Shown here: piece by piece, positions 12,263 to 24,729 of the stretch
Numbering within the stretch: the stretch's first letter is position 1
Layout: the number at the start of each line of letters is the position of its first letter
The notes under the pieces: model-generated
Told to the model about the DNA's origin: nothing
Seen by the model: the letters and a program-made list of their open reading frames with translations, nothing else
Databases searched by the model: none
Made by a program: the position numbers and the translations under genes
Assembly (NCBI GenBank): GCA_949130495.1
Contig: OX422221.1
Coordinates: forward strand, 155,303,241 to 155,367,240
Source of the DNA: Sambucus nigra
Lineage: Eukaryota > Streptophyta > Magnoliopsida > Dipsacales > Adoxaceae
Direction: 5' to 3'
DNA length: 64,000 nucleotides

Positions 12263-12984
12263 TGTGTTAATTCCTTAAGGGGCATTTGTATAGAGCTAAA
12301 AACAAAAAAAATATAAAAAAAATTATAAAAAAAAATCAAAGAGAGAATAAGAAAACAAACACTCGATCTATAATTTCACAACTTTCACCCAATTAGAAAA
12401 AATAAGGAAGAAAGATTTGATTTGAAAAGATTTAGACAATGAAGACAAAATATAATTATTCCTCTCACCCTCCTATTTGTTTGAACAATATATGTTATTC
12501 ATTTTAATCCATAGAATACGAAAAGTATACACGACATTAAAACTCCAAGTACTTAATCACCATTTAATAAATTATAATAGTAATAGGTAGAACATTGAAA
12601 CTCAACAAGAAAAGAAAACTCGAAGTACTTAATCACCCATCTCGGGCAACGCAAAAAAGGGGGTTCAAAGAAATCAACCTCTCGTTCTACCTCCATACCA
12701 CTCACACATTCACAAGGACAAATAAGCAACAGACTAAAGATTCTTTATCTATTATAATCTAACCAAAGTCAAAGCGTAAAAATAACTAAGATGTAACAAA
12801 GTTAATAATATTCACACAAATAGTGGCAACAATAGCCTTAGCCGCATGCAAATTCGTTTTCTCATGCTTGCTTTTCTTTCTCTAATTCGATTTTTTGTCC
12901 AACTCTATTTCTCCACATAACCTCCAAGTTTTCTACCAAGCAAGTACATTTTGATTTTTGAACAATGTAAAAGTTTGCAGTACT

Positions 12985-13560
12985 TTTAACATTACCGAAC
13001 AACATAAAAGTTTGTAGAACCATTAACATTAAAGGACACAAAATGAATACTCGAACAATTCCATAACAAAATAAACACAAACCTAACAAGAGTTGCTAAC
13101 AATACCTCTAATCGTCTTATATTGTTCTACACACGCGTGTTCCCAAACACACGATTGTGAACATAGACTCATCACCTTGTGCACAACCAACAACCATCGA
13201 GTTCCACATTACCATTGTCTTGTGACTCATACTGTAAAAAATGAATCGAACATTAAATGGAATATTTCATGCAATCGAGCATTATGCAAAATACCATTAA
13301 AGAACAACATAAAAGTTTCCAAAATTGTCAAACATTAAAGAACACATGATGAATAATCTAACAATTCCATAACAAAATCAACACTAACCTAACTAGGGTT
13401 GTCAACAATACCTTTAGTCGTCTTATATTGCTCTACACGCGCATATCCGAACACAAATGATTGCGAACACAGACTCACCGCCTTGTGCACATCCACCATT
13501 CTTTAATTTCCATAATACCATCGTCTTGTGACTCATCCTATCAAAAATAATCGAGAAGTG
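12985..13560. repeat. Tandem duplication, about 306 bp apart
   Basis: Two diverged direct copies: about 12985-13250 and 13290-13555. Shared landmarks are 'acaattccataacaaaat' (13057 and 13361), 'atcgtcttatattg' and 'ccttgtgcaca'. Both lie inside the CACTA remnant. No function is evident. Confidence 0.7.
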
Positions 13561-14439
13561 TCCAACGACACACATTTTTAGTACATGTCAACCAAATTAT
13601 TCAAAAAATTCATAATGAAACAAGATTATAAAAAGGCCCAATATTAGCACAAGTAGAAAACATAGAAACAATCGTGATCAACCTATACATAAGGGAATCA
13701 AATTCTAAGTTAGACCAACTCTAATTTGTCTACTGATCCTAATCACAGCAACAAGACTGTTGTTGTCAATGACTTAGACATAAAGGGCTTCATATAAATA
13801 CATGATATACATAAGAAACACCACCAACAACACAATGTAAGTAGGGATATACATGAGAAACACCAACAACAGCACAATGTAATGTGACTACAAACAAATA
13901 GTCAAAAAATATTTGCGATAAGGAGTTTTATATTTGGTTCAGATTTATAAAATACTTTCAAACATGTTTATATCCCTTTAATCCAACTGTATGCATCATA
14001 AATTTCCAACTGTTCATAACAAGCTAAGTTATACTACATTCATGATGAAATATTCCATTTAAATCCTGAATTCGGTCCTCTAATACGATGAAATATTCCA
14101 TTTAAATTTCCAACTGTGCATAATAATGTGATACCTAAGAATGGGGCTTGCAAGTACTTACCTTTTATTGATTCTAATGAAGTTACTTTTACAGAACACT
14201 AAGATGCTTAAACATGGAAGCATCAATCAAATCCCTAAGATAAATAAATTTCACGAAGAAAATACCAACTACTTTAAGAGATAAACAGTTACTCCTAAAT
14301 CACCTAAAATACCAACTAAATGATTCCTAAAAATATCCATTTTAAAAGGATAAAATGAAAACTTCAATGTTGCATCCACATAAAATAAACTGTCAGGTTG
14401 TACTAATACTCATAGAGAAAGTTATACATATCTTAGGCG

Positions 14440-14590
14440 TAGGGTTTCGTAGGGAGAGGAGGTTGCACAGGGGGGTGGGCGGCTACGACAGAGAGGGAGA
14501 GATATTGAGAGAGAGATTGAGAGAGAGATTGATGAGTGAGAAAGAGGGTGAGTCGGGAAAGGGGGAGAGAGAGAGAGTGAGTGGAATTTG
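14440..14590. repeat. GA-rich low-complexity tract
   Basis: Purine-rich plus strand with runs of 'gagagagattgagagagaga'. Open frames on both strands here follow the composition and are not taken as genes. Confidence 0.85.
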
Positions 14591-14639
14591 GAAAAGGGAT
14601 GAAAAATGAGGGAAAAAATACCAAAAGGGTCGGAAAAAA

Positions 14640-15115
14640 TAGTCCCTTTTGGTATATCAAAAGGGACGGACTTTAAAACCATACAGTTTGGTATACCAAA
14701 TGGGACGGTTTTAAATTCCGTCCCTTTCGTGACTTATTAAATAGGATGGTTTTTAAAAACCTCCCCTTATATCTATTTGGAAACAAGCTAAAAATCAAGG
14801 TATAGAAAAATGGACGGTTTTTAAAATCAATCCTATTTCCTATACCAAATGGGACGGATTTTAAAAATCGTCTCTTTTTTCTATACCAAATGGGAAAATT
14901 TTAAAAATCCGTCACTTATATTTTTTTGAGAACAAAAACCGCTAAAAAGTCCTATACACTTCAAGGATCGGTTTTTAATAATCGTCTCATACGGTATAGC
15001 AAACGGAATGGATTTTAAAAATCGTCCCTTTTGTGATTTATCAAAAGGGACGGTAATTAAAATCCATCCCAAATGATACTTTTAAGAGACGAAATGACAA
15101 TGTCGTCCCAAATAC
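14640..15115. repeat. CACTA subterminal repeats
   Basis: Repeated, alternately oriented units such as 'ataccaaatgggacgg' and 'ttttaaaaatcgtccctttt' occur at least eight times just inside the CACTA terminus at 15147. In known CACTA elements such subterminal repeats bind the element's own DNA-binding protein; that role is inferred here. Confidence 0.75.
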
Positions 15116-15147
15116 TCCCGTCCCTAATACCCATTTTTCTTGTAGTG

Positions 15148-18100
15148 TCCCTGGGATGATATTGGATCATTGATCAATCATATTAGATTGTGGGGGTGGA
15201 GAGAAGGTAGGATACCCTTCATATTTGAGAATTAGTGGTAGAATCTGTGTGTGTATGGGGGGGGGGGGGGGGGGGGAGAAGGTAGGATTCCCTTCAGATT
15301 TGAAAATTTGTGGGTGAAGGAGGCAGATTTTATACAAAAAGTGAATAAATGGTGATTAAGTTATGTAGTTGCCTGTATTGCTAGTTTTGGACTAGCCTAT
15401 AAGCTACATCTTCTTAAAGAAGATATCAAATGCTGTAATAGAGAGGAGTTCAATAATGTTACGGAGACGATTGCATGATATATGGAGGAAGTCAAGCATT
15501 TGGATGAGAAGGAAGGGAGTCTCATCCTCTCTGGGGAGGAAAAAAGGGAGATGGAGGATATGAAAGGGGATATTAGGAGAAGCCTTATTAAAGAATTGAT
15601 TAGCTAGAGGCAAAAATGAGGGCATTGTCATTAAGAGAGGGTTATAAGAATAATAAATTATTTTACAAAGTGGCTAACTCACATCGGCACAGTAACCATA
15701 TCAAGTAAATTGAAGTGGGTGGTGGAGTTCGAAGAGGTAAGAAAGGTAAGGGAGTTATATATTAGTTTTTTGAGAATTTGTTTAGGGAGAACGAGGAGTG
15801 GAAACCTTCTCTTGCTGGGGCAGAGTTGGGAAGCATTATGAGGCTGATGCCCAGAGGTTAGAGGGACAGTTCACTGAGGAGGAAGTAGTGCAGGTGCTAA
15901 AGTCGATGAGCGAAGACAGGGAACCTCGTCCCGATGGTTTCTCGATGGTCTTCTTTTAGCATTGTTAGTTTGTTGTCAGGAGAAATGTTATGGATTTCTT
16001 TATTAAGTTCAATGACAGGGGTTACTTCTTGAGGAGTCTGAATGCGACGATTATAACCTTGATCTCAAATAAGGCCGGGTCAATTCATATTAACGATTTC
16101 AAACTTATCAGTTTGATTGGGAGTGTCTATAAACTTCTGGACAAAGTCATCTCTGTTAGGCTTAGGAGAGTCATTGATCCTCTTATCTCGGAGTCTCAAA
16201 ATTCTATCATAGGGGGAAGGGAAATTATAGATACAATTTTTATGGCCAATGAATGTGTGGAATCCAAGATAAGAAGTGGGGTCCTAGGAATTGCATGCAA
16301 GGGTGACATTGAGAAGGAATAAGATCATGTCAATTATAATTTATTTTTGTACATGTTTAGGAGGATGGGGTACGAAGAGAGGCGGTGTCGTTGGATGAGG
16401 GGATCCATCTCTATAGTCAGGTTCTCTATCTTGATTAATAGGGTGCTAGACGGTTTCCCCCCATCTCTAGAGGTCTTTGACAGGGTGACCCATGGTCCCG
16501 ATTTCTATTTATATTGGTTATGGAGGCATTCAATTGGATGGTAGGCCATGTGATTGATGCGAGATGGATAGGAAGTTTCGTGATTGGGCATCCAAGCACG
16601 AACATGATTATGATTTTGTATCTCCTGTATGTGTATGAAATAATTATTTTCTATATGTCACATCGGGGGTAGATTTGGGCTATGACGTTTCTTCTCATTT
16701 ACTTTGACGTGGTGTCGGGTATTTGTATTAATATAAGGAAGTGTGACATGATTTTGATCGGGGCGATCGTGTATGTGGAGGGCCTGGCTTAGATGCTGGG
16801 ATGTAGGATTTGTTTGGTCCCCACTACTTACCTATGGTTACCATTGGGAGCTAAGTTTAAGCATACTGTGAGTTGGGAAGACGTTCTAGAAAGAATGAGA
16901 AGAAGGTTGGCGGGCTAGAAGAATGGTTATCTATCAGAAGTTAGGCAGTTGACATTAATCAACAGTACATTGTCTAGTCTGCCTACTTACTTTAAGTCTA
17001 TCTTGCCATTATCGGGTGCTATTCGAAAGAAGATGGAGAAATTAATGAGAGACGTCTTGTGGAGAGGCAATGAGGACAAGTTTAAGGATTGCTTAGTATG
17101 TTTGGAAGAGGTTTGCAGACCTGTGGAGGAGGGGGTAAAAAACCTAGAGCTATTCAACAAAGATTTGTTAGGTAAGTGGTTGTGGAATTCCCTCGAGAAG
17201 AGGACATGTTATGGAGAAGAGTAGTGGTGGCAAGGGGGGGGGGGTGCGCATCTGGGTAGTGGACCGAGTGTTGGTCGATTTTGTCAAGGGGTTGGGATGT
17301 GGAAGAACATAGCGAAGGGGTGGGTAGAATTCTCAAGGCACACGGAGTTTCATTTAGGGAGAGGAAATAGAATAAGGTTTTGGAAAAATAGGTGGGCGAA
17401 GAACATTTCTATCCGGAATCAGTTTCCAGTAATTTTCAGTTTGGGGCGATGCATTTGTTGCCGATCATATGTAAATTATTGGAGATCGAGTGATGTAGAA
17501 TCCTCAGTTCGGTAGAAGGTTATGTGATTGGGAACTCGAAGAGGTTGGGGATTGTTTTGAATGGTTGGGTTCAACCCCTCATCCTTCGAGTGAGGAGGAT
17601 GACTTGAGATGGAAGGAGGGCAGGGCAGGGGTCCTTACGGTAAGAGTTTACTATCCCAAATTGAGTGAAATGGGAACCATAGAGATTACTTCCCATGAAA
17701 GAAAATATGGAAAGCTAAAGTGCCTTTGAAAGTGAGTTTCTTTGTGTGGACAATGGTGAGATGGGATATTTTGTCGACTGAGGGGTTACGAAAGAGAAGT
17801 TGGTTAATGACTACTCGATTTTAGTGATGTAAGGAGGAAGAAAAGACTAAGGAGAAGTCGGTTAATGACTAGAGGCTTGTCACCCTTCTTAGGGGGGATG
17901 TAAGGGAGACATCTAAGTGTGGCGGTTGGTACCTCATTGTATTTTTGGATAATTTAACAAGATATGTACTCGAGATATTTTGAAGATATTGAGATGGGTC
18001 CGTATAAGATTCTTTATATGTTTTTAGCACCCTTCTGATTTGGTACAAGGATAGACATGTTGTTTCTATTCCAAAATTCTTAGAGTTTTTAGAGGAGTTA

Positions 18101-18271
18101 TACAGTGGGCTATAGGCTCGGGGGACTTTTGTACTGTTTTCTTTGGTCTTTTTCTGTAGGTGGTAATATCGGTTGTTTTATTTTTGTTCCTGTTGATTTG
18201 TATACTACCTGCATAAGGGTTCCTCTCCTTTAATGATTGGTTTTGTAATGCATTTAATTATAAAAAGGGAA
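15148..18271 (+). mobile_element. L1-type LINE, plus strand, broken
   Basis: Reverse-transcriptase polyprotein fragments lie in order along the plus strand: a linker with 'REGRIPF' and 'GLAYKLHLLKEDIK' (15200-15430), the RT start 'LNATIITLISNKAGSIHIND' (about 16040), 'VISVRLRRVIDPLISESQ' (16145), 'SLPTYFKSILPLSG' (about 16977), 'LWRGNEDKFKDCLVCLEEVC' (17058) and a zf-RVT-like end 'PLKVSFFVWTMVRWDILSTE' (about 17720). It has many stops and frame changes. Its 5' end is cut by the CACTA terminus, so the endonuclease part is missing. The 3' end near 18271 is estimated from the loss of similarity; no clear poly-A tail or target duplication was found. Confidence 0.85.
15199..15320 (+). repeat. Poly-G tract between two direct repeats
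   Basis: A run of about 20 G at 15257-15276 is flanked by two copies of a roughly 45-bp piece of the LINE, 'gagaaggtaggatacccttc' at 15199 and 'gagaaggtaggattcccttc' at about 15276. The arrangement looks like a slippage duplication. The exact G count may be an assembly estimate. Confidence 0.7.
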
Positions 18272-18850
18272 TATAACGCTCAATATGATAAAGCTAACCA
18301 ACAATATAACCATAGGAACACTGTATACAAGTCCAATGCGACACTCAACTATTGTGCAAATTTAATTCTCAATAACACATCAATGAGTCACCGGACTTCA
18401 CCTCACCTAACCTATGCATCTCAAAGCCTTATTACGGATTATGGACTTTGAAGAATTTGGCAAGTGCCCAATCTCAATGTTGTTTAATAATTGTTGTCAC
18501 TTTAACCAAACAAACAAACACACTATTTCAATCTAACCATATATTGGATTTCAATGAACTTCACGATATCAATAATTGTAGTCCAAATAGATGAGGAACA
18601 AAAGGAATACTTGGCAGATTCAAAGGATCATATTGTGTAAACCTTACCTTAAATTTTCATGATGAACCATAACTCAAATTCTAAACCTTGAAACCATGAG
18701 TTTAAATTGTGATGTCAACCATTTTATTTCTTATAACTCATGTTATGACCCACGATTTCACTTTCTTTATATTTCTCATTAACAATCGCACATCTACTCC
18801 TTTAAATTTTACTCAACTATTTTTTCCTTTTCATTTCCATTTTGTCCTAT
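18272..18850. other. AT-rich spacer, nothing recognised
   Basis: Between the LINE and the CA repeat. Short open frames on both strands have no recognisable domain. No RNA gene was seen. Confidence 0.6.
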
Positions 18851-18904
18851 ACACACACACACATACACACACACACACACACACACATGCACACACACAC
18901 GTAC
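18850..18904. repeat. (CA)n microsatellite
   Basis: Interrupted CA/TACA run within 'cacacacacatacacacaca'. Open frames rich in Thr-His across it are repeat artefacts. Confidence 0.95.
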
Positions 18905-18943
18905 ACAATACTGTTATTGTGTGGGTCAGTCTGCATTTTAAGA

Positions 18944-18980
18944 GTGCAGATCAGACATGTATCACCTGGCAGTGAGCCCA
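18944..18980. repeat. Left arm of an interrupted inverted repeat
   Basis: This stretch ('cagacatgtatcacctgg', 'cagtgagccca') is complementary, at about four bases in five, to the right arm formed by 19022-19033 plus 29856-29880. Before the Tekay-like insertion the arms were separated by only about 41 bases (18981-19021), so the locus was a foldback. It may be a short foldback transposon; its family is not recognised. Confidence 0.7.
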
Positions 18981-19033
18981 GAAAAAAGAGAGAGTGTGCC
19001 TATAATTTAGCTGATAATTTCTAGGCTCACCGT

Positions 19034-22012
19034 TGTGACACCCCGACTAATTAAATACCGGGTAGCTACTCCTTTATTAAATTAATTCAAAATGCCAAGT
19101 TGGCTCAGTTAATAGCATCACTGTCGAAAACATTTTTATTATTACTAACCACCTAGTATTTAAAAAGTAAGTGCCAAATTTTAATTAAGGTCCGATTAAC
19201 ATGCAACAAGTGTAATGAAGAAATAAATAGCACCATTCATCATACTGAAGTAAAACGAATAATCATCACATAGTGTAAATAAAGTCTGGAGGAAAACTCC
19301 TCACTACAATCCCATAACTGAAATAAATAACCGAATACTGAAATAATACATGCTAAAGTCTGAAAACTGAAATGTAAAAGATGTCTAATAGAACTGGGTA
19401 ACATGCCCTACAACTGATAGATAGTGACTCTGGAATCCAAAAGATGGAAGCATCTATAAGCAAAGTCCCTGTAGCTTCCACAAGATGCTACAGCTCATCA
19501 CCTGAATGAGTATCCTATGCTTGGTGTCCTTGTGGCTGGGCACCTAAAATGGTTTTACAAGAAAAAGATTTGAAAAGCAAACGGGTCAGAGCCCGAATGT
19601 GGAGTTATATTTTAAAAACCTGCAAGTGCTTTAAAAACATTTAAAACATTAAATGCAAAGTACATGTTAGGACGTGCACTCACATGATATTCTCACCTCT
19701 TGTCTAACTGTGCACTCCTAACGTAAGTACCCATCTAGAGTGATACACTCTACTAGCTAAGTGACAACGTATCTAGCTAGACTATCATAGGACATACCCT
19801 TATTACTCGGTTCTCTTAACATAATAACGCTCGTAATTAAATAGGGTTTAACGTAACTCATATGTTCAATATGCAATATTTATAACTACCAGTTAACTCG
19901 TTATATTTCTCGAAACAATACCGTAATTATATTCACATCATTAACATGAAGGTTCTCATTAATTAAGTGTATATTATTCACATCATAAATATACAATACA
20001 AGCACCCCGAGAACTAAGCTGCGGTGCACACATACTCTGCTATCCATCCCGGTACATCACGTACATAAGGATCACATATTCCGAATCTCTCAGGAATAGT
20101 TCAGATAACACAAATCACAAATAGTGGAGGCGAACACAGTCACATCACATGGGTCATGCACATACCTACGCTCCCACGATCAGCGGACTTATTAACATCC
20201 CAATAAGTCTTAATCTGACCTATGTTCATCGAGGTACCAGTCTATATCCCCCCCGTAGGCACACAAGGATTAGAGGGTCCTAAGCGAACGCAACCTCCCG
20301 TGATAGCAAGTATGGTAGGTATGTCATACATACAATTCATATACCAATACTAAGTAAACATACGTCTTAGTAATATCGTATTTTAATCGTAGTACACATC
20401 GCATTCTCGTACTAACTATAATTATCACAATTTATACTACTCTGGTTTATAATCATACGCGCCATAATTTTCTCACGTCGTAATAGACACTCACGTCTCA
20501 ACCCAAACGGTTCATTCTAATTTAACTCACTTGTATATAATTTCCTTCTCATAAATACCCAAATGTCCCAATTCTATCATTACTACATCTACAGAATGAT
20601 ATCTATATCCTCGAATAAGTTTACGGAACTCCAAATATCAAAACAGTCCAAAAAGGACCAAACTGTCAACTCGTTAGAAGTCTCGTTCGAACGAGACTGT
20701 TTGAACGAGATTCCTCTGCCAACTCATTAGAAGTCTCGTTCGAACGAGGCTGTTCGAACGAGGTCCCAGTTCGTTCGAACGAACTGTACCTTCTAACGAT
20801 ATCTCGTTCGAACGAGATATCGAACGAAATCCATTCTCGTTAGCAGTGACTGGTCAACTCGTTAGAAGCTCGTTCGAACGAGTTCGTTCGAACGACCTGG
20901 GTAGGGGCTTCTAACGAGATGCCAGATTCGTCCCAGATTTTTCCCTTCCTCGTTTTTAACCATTTTAACACTTCTAATCTCATCCAAAGTTCATCCCAAC
21001 AACGTTTTATGGTCTCTAAGTGATCCTAAACATATTCAAGTCAACTCCTAACATGTTTTCAAGGATTAAATCTCTTCGACATCAATTAACATATGAATTT
21101 CTACACTTTTCCCCAATTATCTCAAGAACATGAACCCTAACATTTTGAATCATGAATTAACCCAACAAAATCCGTTTTAATTCTTTTCAATCATGTATAT
21201 CATCAGTAAAAACATCTACCTATCATTCTACATGCAATCCTTCTCAAATTTCTCAAGTTCTATGATCTAAACTACATGGTTTTTCATTATCTTTCAAGAA
21301 CAATCGATATTCTCCAATTTCTAACATGGAAAAGACATTCTCTGAAATTAAATGGAATAAAGTCACTTGCCTTGGTTTGATTTCTGACTTTGGTGTAGGT
21401 TTGATGATGTTTTTCTGCAGAATTTCCTCTCTCCAAGCTCCTTCTCCAATGGTGGCTTAAGGTGGCTAGGGTTTGTTTTGGGGAAAGTTGTAAACCTAAA
21501 GATAACCTCCGTAGCTTAATGGTTTAATATGGGATGGTTAGTGGGCTTAGTGGGTTTAATCCACATCAGATTTACATCTCTAATTTTCGTCACTTTTAAT
21601 TCCTAAAAATGTAAAATTACCAAAATACCCTTTAAGTTGCCGGTATGGCCTAAAAATACCCCGGGACCCAAACTATACCCCCGACTAGTGTTTTCTGACT
21701 ATCTCGACCCTTCCGGACGCGTTGGCGCACTCAAAACGACCATACAGGTTATAGATTTTAAATTCACTTTTATTATCAAAATATTATACCGTGACGCGGC
21801 GGTCCCACGCGTCTCAACAAAATTTCTAAAATGCCGTATATAAATCTCATGACAAATTTTATAATACCTAGTTCATATATAATCATATATGCACATAATC
21901 AAATACCAACTCACATCTCGTAAGTATTTATAACCCGGATTAATTTCCAATTAATACGCATTTAATTAATTAATCCCCAAAATAAATATAGCCAAAAGTA
22001 CGGGGTATTACA
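19034..22012 (-). mobile_element. 3' LTR of the complete Tekay-like element
   Basis: 2979 bp, plus-strand ends TGTGACACCCCG and GGGGTATTACA. It differs from the other LTR (26871-29850) at about 55-60 positions by eye, roughly 98% identity, so the insertion is fairly young. The flanking 5 bases accgt (19029-19033) repeat at 29851-29855. Bases 20640-20910 hold the palindrome cluster described separately. The short open frame at 21637-21843 recurs in the other LTR and is not a gene. Confidence 0.95.
20640..20910. repeat. Palindrome cluster in LTR, core TTCGAACGA
   Basis: At least five short palindromes such as 'ctcgttcgaacgag' and 'agttcgttcgaacgaact' in 270 bases, separated by phrases like 'actcgttagaagt'. 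A copy lies in the other LTR at 28480-28750. Each unit can form a small hairpin in RNA or act as a symmetrical binding site; neither is shown. Confidence 0.85.
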
Positions 22013-22024
22013 TACTTCCCCCCT
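22013..22024 (-). other. Polypurine tract of the Tekay-like element
   Basis: On the minus strand AGGGGGGAAGTA runs directly into the LTR start TGTAATACC. This is the expected primer site for plus-strand DNA synthesis. Confidence 0.85.
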
Positions 22025-22054
22025 AATAACTGAATTTCGTCCCGAAATTAAAAA

Positions 22055-22342
22055 CTAGAAAGTACCTGCTAAAAATAACTCTGGATAACTATCGCGCATC
22101 TCATCCTCGCGCTCCCATGTGGACTCCTTGACATTGTGATGTCGCCACTGAACACGCACTAACGGAACCATCTTTGACCGCAGTTTCCTCTCGCTTCGGT
22201 CCAAAATAGCAATCGGCCCCTCCTCGTAGAAGCTATCCGGCTGGAGATCGATGTCCTCCACAGAAATGTGAGAATGAGCTAAATCATCTCTAAGGTATTT
22301 CCTCAGCGAGGAAATATGGAACACGTCGTGAATCCGATGCAA
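22055..22342 (-). CDS. Chromodomain-like C-terminus of Pol, out of frame
   Basis: The piece starting '[16 protein letters not shown]' and ending '[15 protein letters not shown]' matches the C-terminal part of Tekay-type integrases, where a chromodomain-like fold ('[15 protein letters not shown]', '[15 protein letters not shown]') is thought to guide integration to marked chromatin. It is in a different frame from the preceding Pol frame; the shift lies near 22400-22412, where the Pol frame leaves the homologous sequence after 'LAPRYVG'. It therefore belongs to Pol and the annotated start is not a real one. Confidence 0.8.
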   Translation of the reverse strand: MHRIHDVFHISSLRKYLRDDLAHSHISVEDIDLQPDSFYEEGPIAILDRSERKLRSKMVPLVRVQWRHHNVKESTWEREDEMRDSYPELFLAGTF

Positions 22343-24711
22343 GTGCTCCGGTAGTCCAAGTCTATACGCAACCGGTCCGATTCGCTCAATGATAGAAAAC
22401 GGCCGACATACCTCGGTGCCAACTTTCCCTTCTTCCCGAATCGCAAAATCCCCTTCATAGGAGATACCCTGAGCAAAACCTGGTCCCCCACTTGGAACTC
22501 CCTGAAAAACCTCTTCGCATCAGCATAACTCTTCTGCCTGTCTTGAGCTACCCGAATGCGACTCCGAATCAACTCAATCCTTGCCGAAGTATCCTGAATC
22601 ACTTCCGATCCAAGTAGTTTGTTGTCCCCCACCTCCAACCAACATACTGGGGAACGACAAAGCCTACCGTACAATGCCTCAAACGGAGCCATGCCAATCG
22701 TGAACTGATAGGAGTTGTTGTAAGCAAACTCCACCAGTGGAAGGTACTGCTCCCATCCACCCCCGAAGTCAATAATGCACATGCGTAGCATGTCCTCCAA
22801 CATCTGGTTGGTGCGCTCTGTCTGCCCATCGGTCTGCGGATGATAAGCCGTACTCAACCGCAATTCTGTGCCCATTGCCTCCTGGAAACTCTCCCAAAAC
22901 CTCAAAACAAATATCTTGTCTCTGTCAGACACGATATTTAGGGGCACTCCGTGAAGTCTCACAATCTCTGAAATGAAGAGCTGGGCATACTGTCCCGTAG
23001 TGTAGTCAGTCCTTACGGGTAAGAAGTGAGCGACCTTGGACAACCTGTCCACAATTACCCAAACGGAGTCGTGACCCCTCTGCGACGTAGGCAATCCCGT
23101 GATAAAGTCCATGGATATGCTCTCCCACATCCACACCGGGACTTCCAATGGCTGTAGCAATCCTGCCGGTCTCTGATGATCCACTTTTACAAGCTGACAA
23201 GTGGTGCATTTCGAAACAAACTCAGCCATATCTCTCTTCATACCGCTCCACCAATACTGCCGTCTCATGTCTCGGTACATTTTGTCCCCTCCGGGATGTA
23301 CCGCGAACCGTGAGCCGTGCGACTCTGCCATCACATCGTGCCACAATTCTTCCCCTTCCGGAACTACCAATCTCCCATTGGAGCGCAATCCCCCGTCTGA
23401 GCTAACGGTATAGGACTCGGCTCCCTCTGCAAGTAATCGAACTATCTGCTCCTGACAGAACGAGTCATTAGCCTGTGCCCGTACTATCTTCGTGACAATC
23501 TGCGGTGTAACGGTCATCACAGACATGAAAGATCGGGCCACTGCATCCTGGTGTCCCAATTCCTTCCACTTAGCTTTCCACACCTCTGCCACCTCATCTG
23601 CTGGCCTGCGGCTCAACGCGTCTGCTACCACGTTAGCCTTACCCGGGTGATACTGGATGTCGAACTGGTAGTCTTTCACAAACTCAAGCCACCTACGTTG
23701 CCGCATATTCAACTCTTTCTGCGTGAACAAGTACTGTAGGGACTTGTGGTCCGTGAACAGTTGGAACTTCTCCCCCAAAAGATAGTGCCTCCAAATCCGT
23801 AGGGCAAATACCACTGCTGCCAACTCCAAATCATGCGTGGGGTAATTCTTCTCATGAGGCTTAAGCTTACGAGAAGCATAAGCTATGGCATGTCTCTCCT
23901 GCTGCAATACACCTCCCAGTCCTTGCAAAGACGCATCGGTGTAAACCAAATACTCAACTCCCGGTCTCGGCAATGCTAACACAGGTGCTAAGGTCAATTT
24001 GTCCTTTAATTCATCGAATGCCCACTGGCAGGCATCACTCCAGATGTAGGGCACACCCTTACGAGTCAGATGTGTCAAAGGACCTGCTATCTCCGAGAAA
24101 CCTCGAATAAACCTCTTGTAGTATCCTGCTAGACCCAAGAAACTACGAATCTCAGTTGGTGTCGTGGGCTGTCCCCACTCCCTCACCGCTGACACCTTCC
24201 CCGGATCAACAGATATTCCTCGGTCAGAAATAATGTGACCCAAGAACTGGACTTCCTTCAGCCAAAACCCGCACTTCTCATTTTTTGCATACAACTCGTT
24301 CGGACGAAGTGTCTGCAAAACCTGCCTCAAATGCTCGGCGTGTTCTTCCTCTGTCTGGGAGTAAACCAGAACGTCATCAGTGAAGACAATGACAAACTGA
24401 TCTAGGAAGTCCCTAAACACTCTGTTCATCAAGTCCATAAACACAGCTGGAGCGTTGTTCAGACCAAAAGGCATAACCCGAAATTCGTGAGAACCATATC
24501 TCGATAAGAACGCAGTCTTCGAGACATCTTCCTCTCTGATACGCAACTGATGGTAACCCGATCTCAAGTCAATCTTCGAGAAGAAAGAATATCCTCTCAA
24601 CTGGTCGAATAAGTCATCGATTCGAGGCAACAGGTACTTATTCCGTATCGTGACCTTATTCAACTCTCGGTAGTCCACACACAATCTCAGTGAACCATCC
24701 CTCTTCTTCAC
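22303..24711 (-). CDS. Pol segment: RT, RNase H, integrase
   Basis: 802 residues. RT: '[11 protein letters not shown]' (about residue 28), '[10 protein letters not shown]' (about 82) and catalytic 'FTDDVLVYS' (about 110; most relatives have F-I-D-D or F-V-D-D, so Thr is unusual but both Asp are kept). RNase H: Asp in 'VYTDASLQG' (about 259), Glu in 'THDLELAAV' (about 296), Asp in 'FTDHKSL' (about 321) and 'ADALSRR'. Integrase: His-His-Cys-Cys zinc site (about 465-505), then Asp in 'SMDFITGLP' (535), Asp in 'VSDRDKIF' (596) and Glu in '[10 protein letters not shown]' (632). It continues the protease frame after a TAG codon at 24730-24732, which falls in the conserved S-P-W-G-A-P-type motif. 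Confidence 0.95.
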   Translation of the reverse strand: MKKRDGSLRLCVDYRELNKVTIRNKYLLPRIDDLFDQLRGYSFFSKIDLRSGYHQLRIREEDVSKTAFLSRYGSHEFRVMPFGLNNAPAVFMDLMNRVFRDFLDQFVIVFTDDVLVYSQTEEEHAEHLRQVLQTLRPNELYAKNEKCGFWLKEVQFLGHIISDRGISVDPGKVSAVREWGQPTTPTEIRSFLGLAGYYKRFIRGFSEIAGPLTHLTRKGVPYIWSDACQWAFDELKDKLTLAPVLALPRPGVEYLVYTDASLQGLGGVLQQERHAIAYASRKLKPHEKNYPTHDLELAAVVFALRIWRHYLLGEKFQLFTDHKSLQYLFTQKELNMRQRRWLEFVKDYQFDIQYHPGKANVVADALSRRPADEVAEVWKAKWKELGHQDAVARSFMSVMTVTPQIVTKIVRAQANDSFCQEQIVRLLAEGAESYTVSSDGGLRSNGRLVVPEGEELWHDVMAESHGSRFAVHPGGDKMYRDMRRQYWWSGMKRDMAEFVSKCTTCQLVKVDHQRPAGLLQPLEVPVWMWESISMDFITGLPTSQRGHDSVWVIVDRLSKVAHFLPVRTDYTTGQYAQLFISEIVRLHGVPLNIVSDRDKIFVLRFWESFQEAMGTELRLSTAYHPQTDGQTERTNQMLEDMLRMCIIDFGGGWEQYLPLVEFAYNNSYQFTIGMAPFEALYGRLCRSPVCWLEVGDNKLLGSEVIQDTSARIELIRSRIRVAQDRQKSYADAKRFFREFQVGDQVLLRVSPMKGILRFGKKGKLAPRYVGRFLSLSESDRLRIDLDYRSTCIGFTTCSIFPR

Positions 24712-24729
24712 AAATAGAACTGGAGCTCC

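Larger units (their letters stand above)
11040..15147 (-). mobile_element. Decayed CACTA (En/Spm) element, one end missing
   Basis: The right terminus read on the minus strand is CACTACAAGAAAAATGGG, the canonical plant CACTA end, at 15147. Subterminal repeats with 'gggacgg' and 'ccgtccc' lie at 14640-15115, and a Ptta/En/Spm-type transposase remnant lies at 11296-12262 on the same strand. No matching CACTA terminus was found on the left, where the sequence abuts the satellite at about 11030-11040, so that end is lost or truncated. No transposase_21 (TNPD) domain was recognised. Bases 12300-12980 and 13560-14430 show nothing coding that I can name. Confidence 0.75.

Noticed and set aside
14422..14682. 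Ser/Leu-rich open frames on the minus strand
   Set aside because: Antisense of the GA-rich tract; low-complexity artefact.
18842..18975. Thr/His-repeat peptides across the CA tract
   Set aside because: Direct translation of the microsatellite in overlapping frames.
21637..21843. A 68-codon frame found almost identically at 29475-29681
   Set aside because: Both lie at the same place in the two LTRs of one element; identity comes from the LTR pair, not from a gene family.
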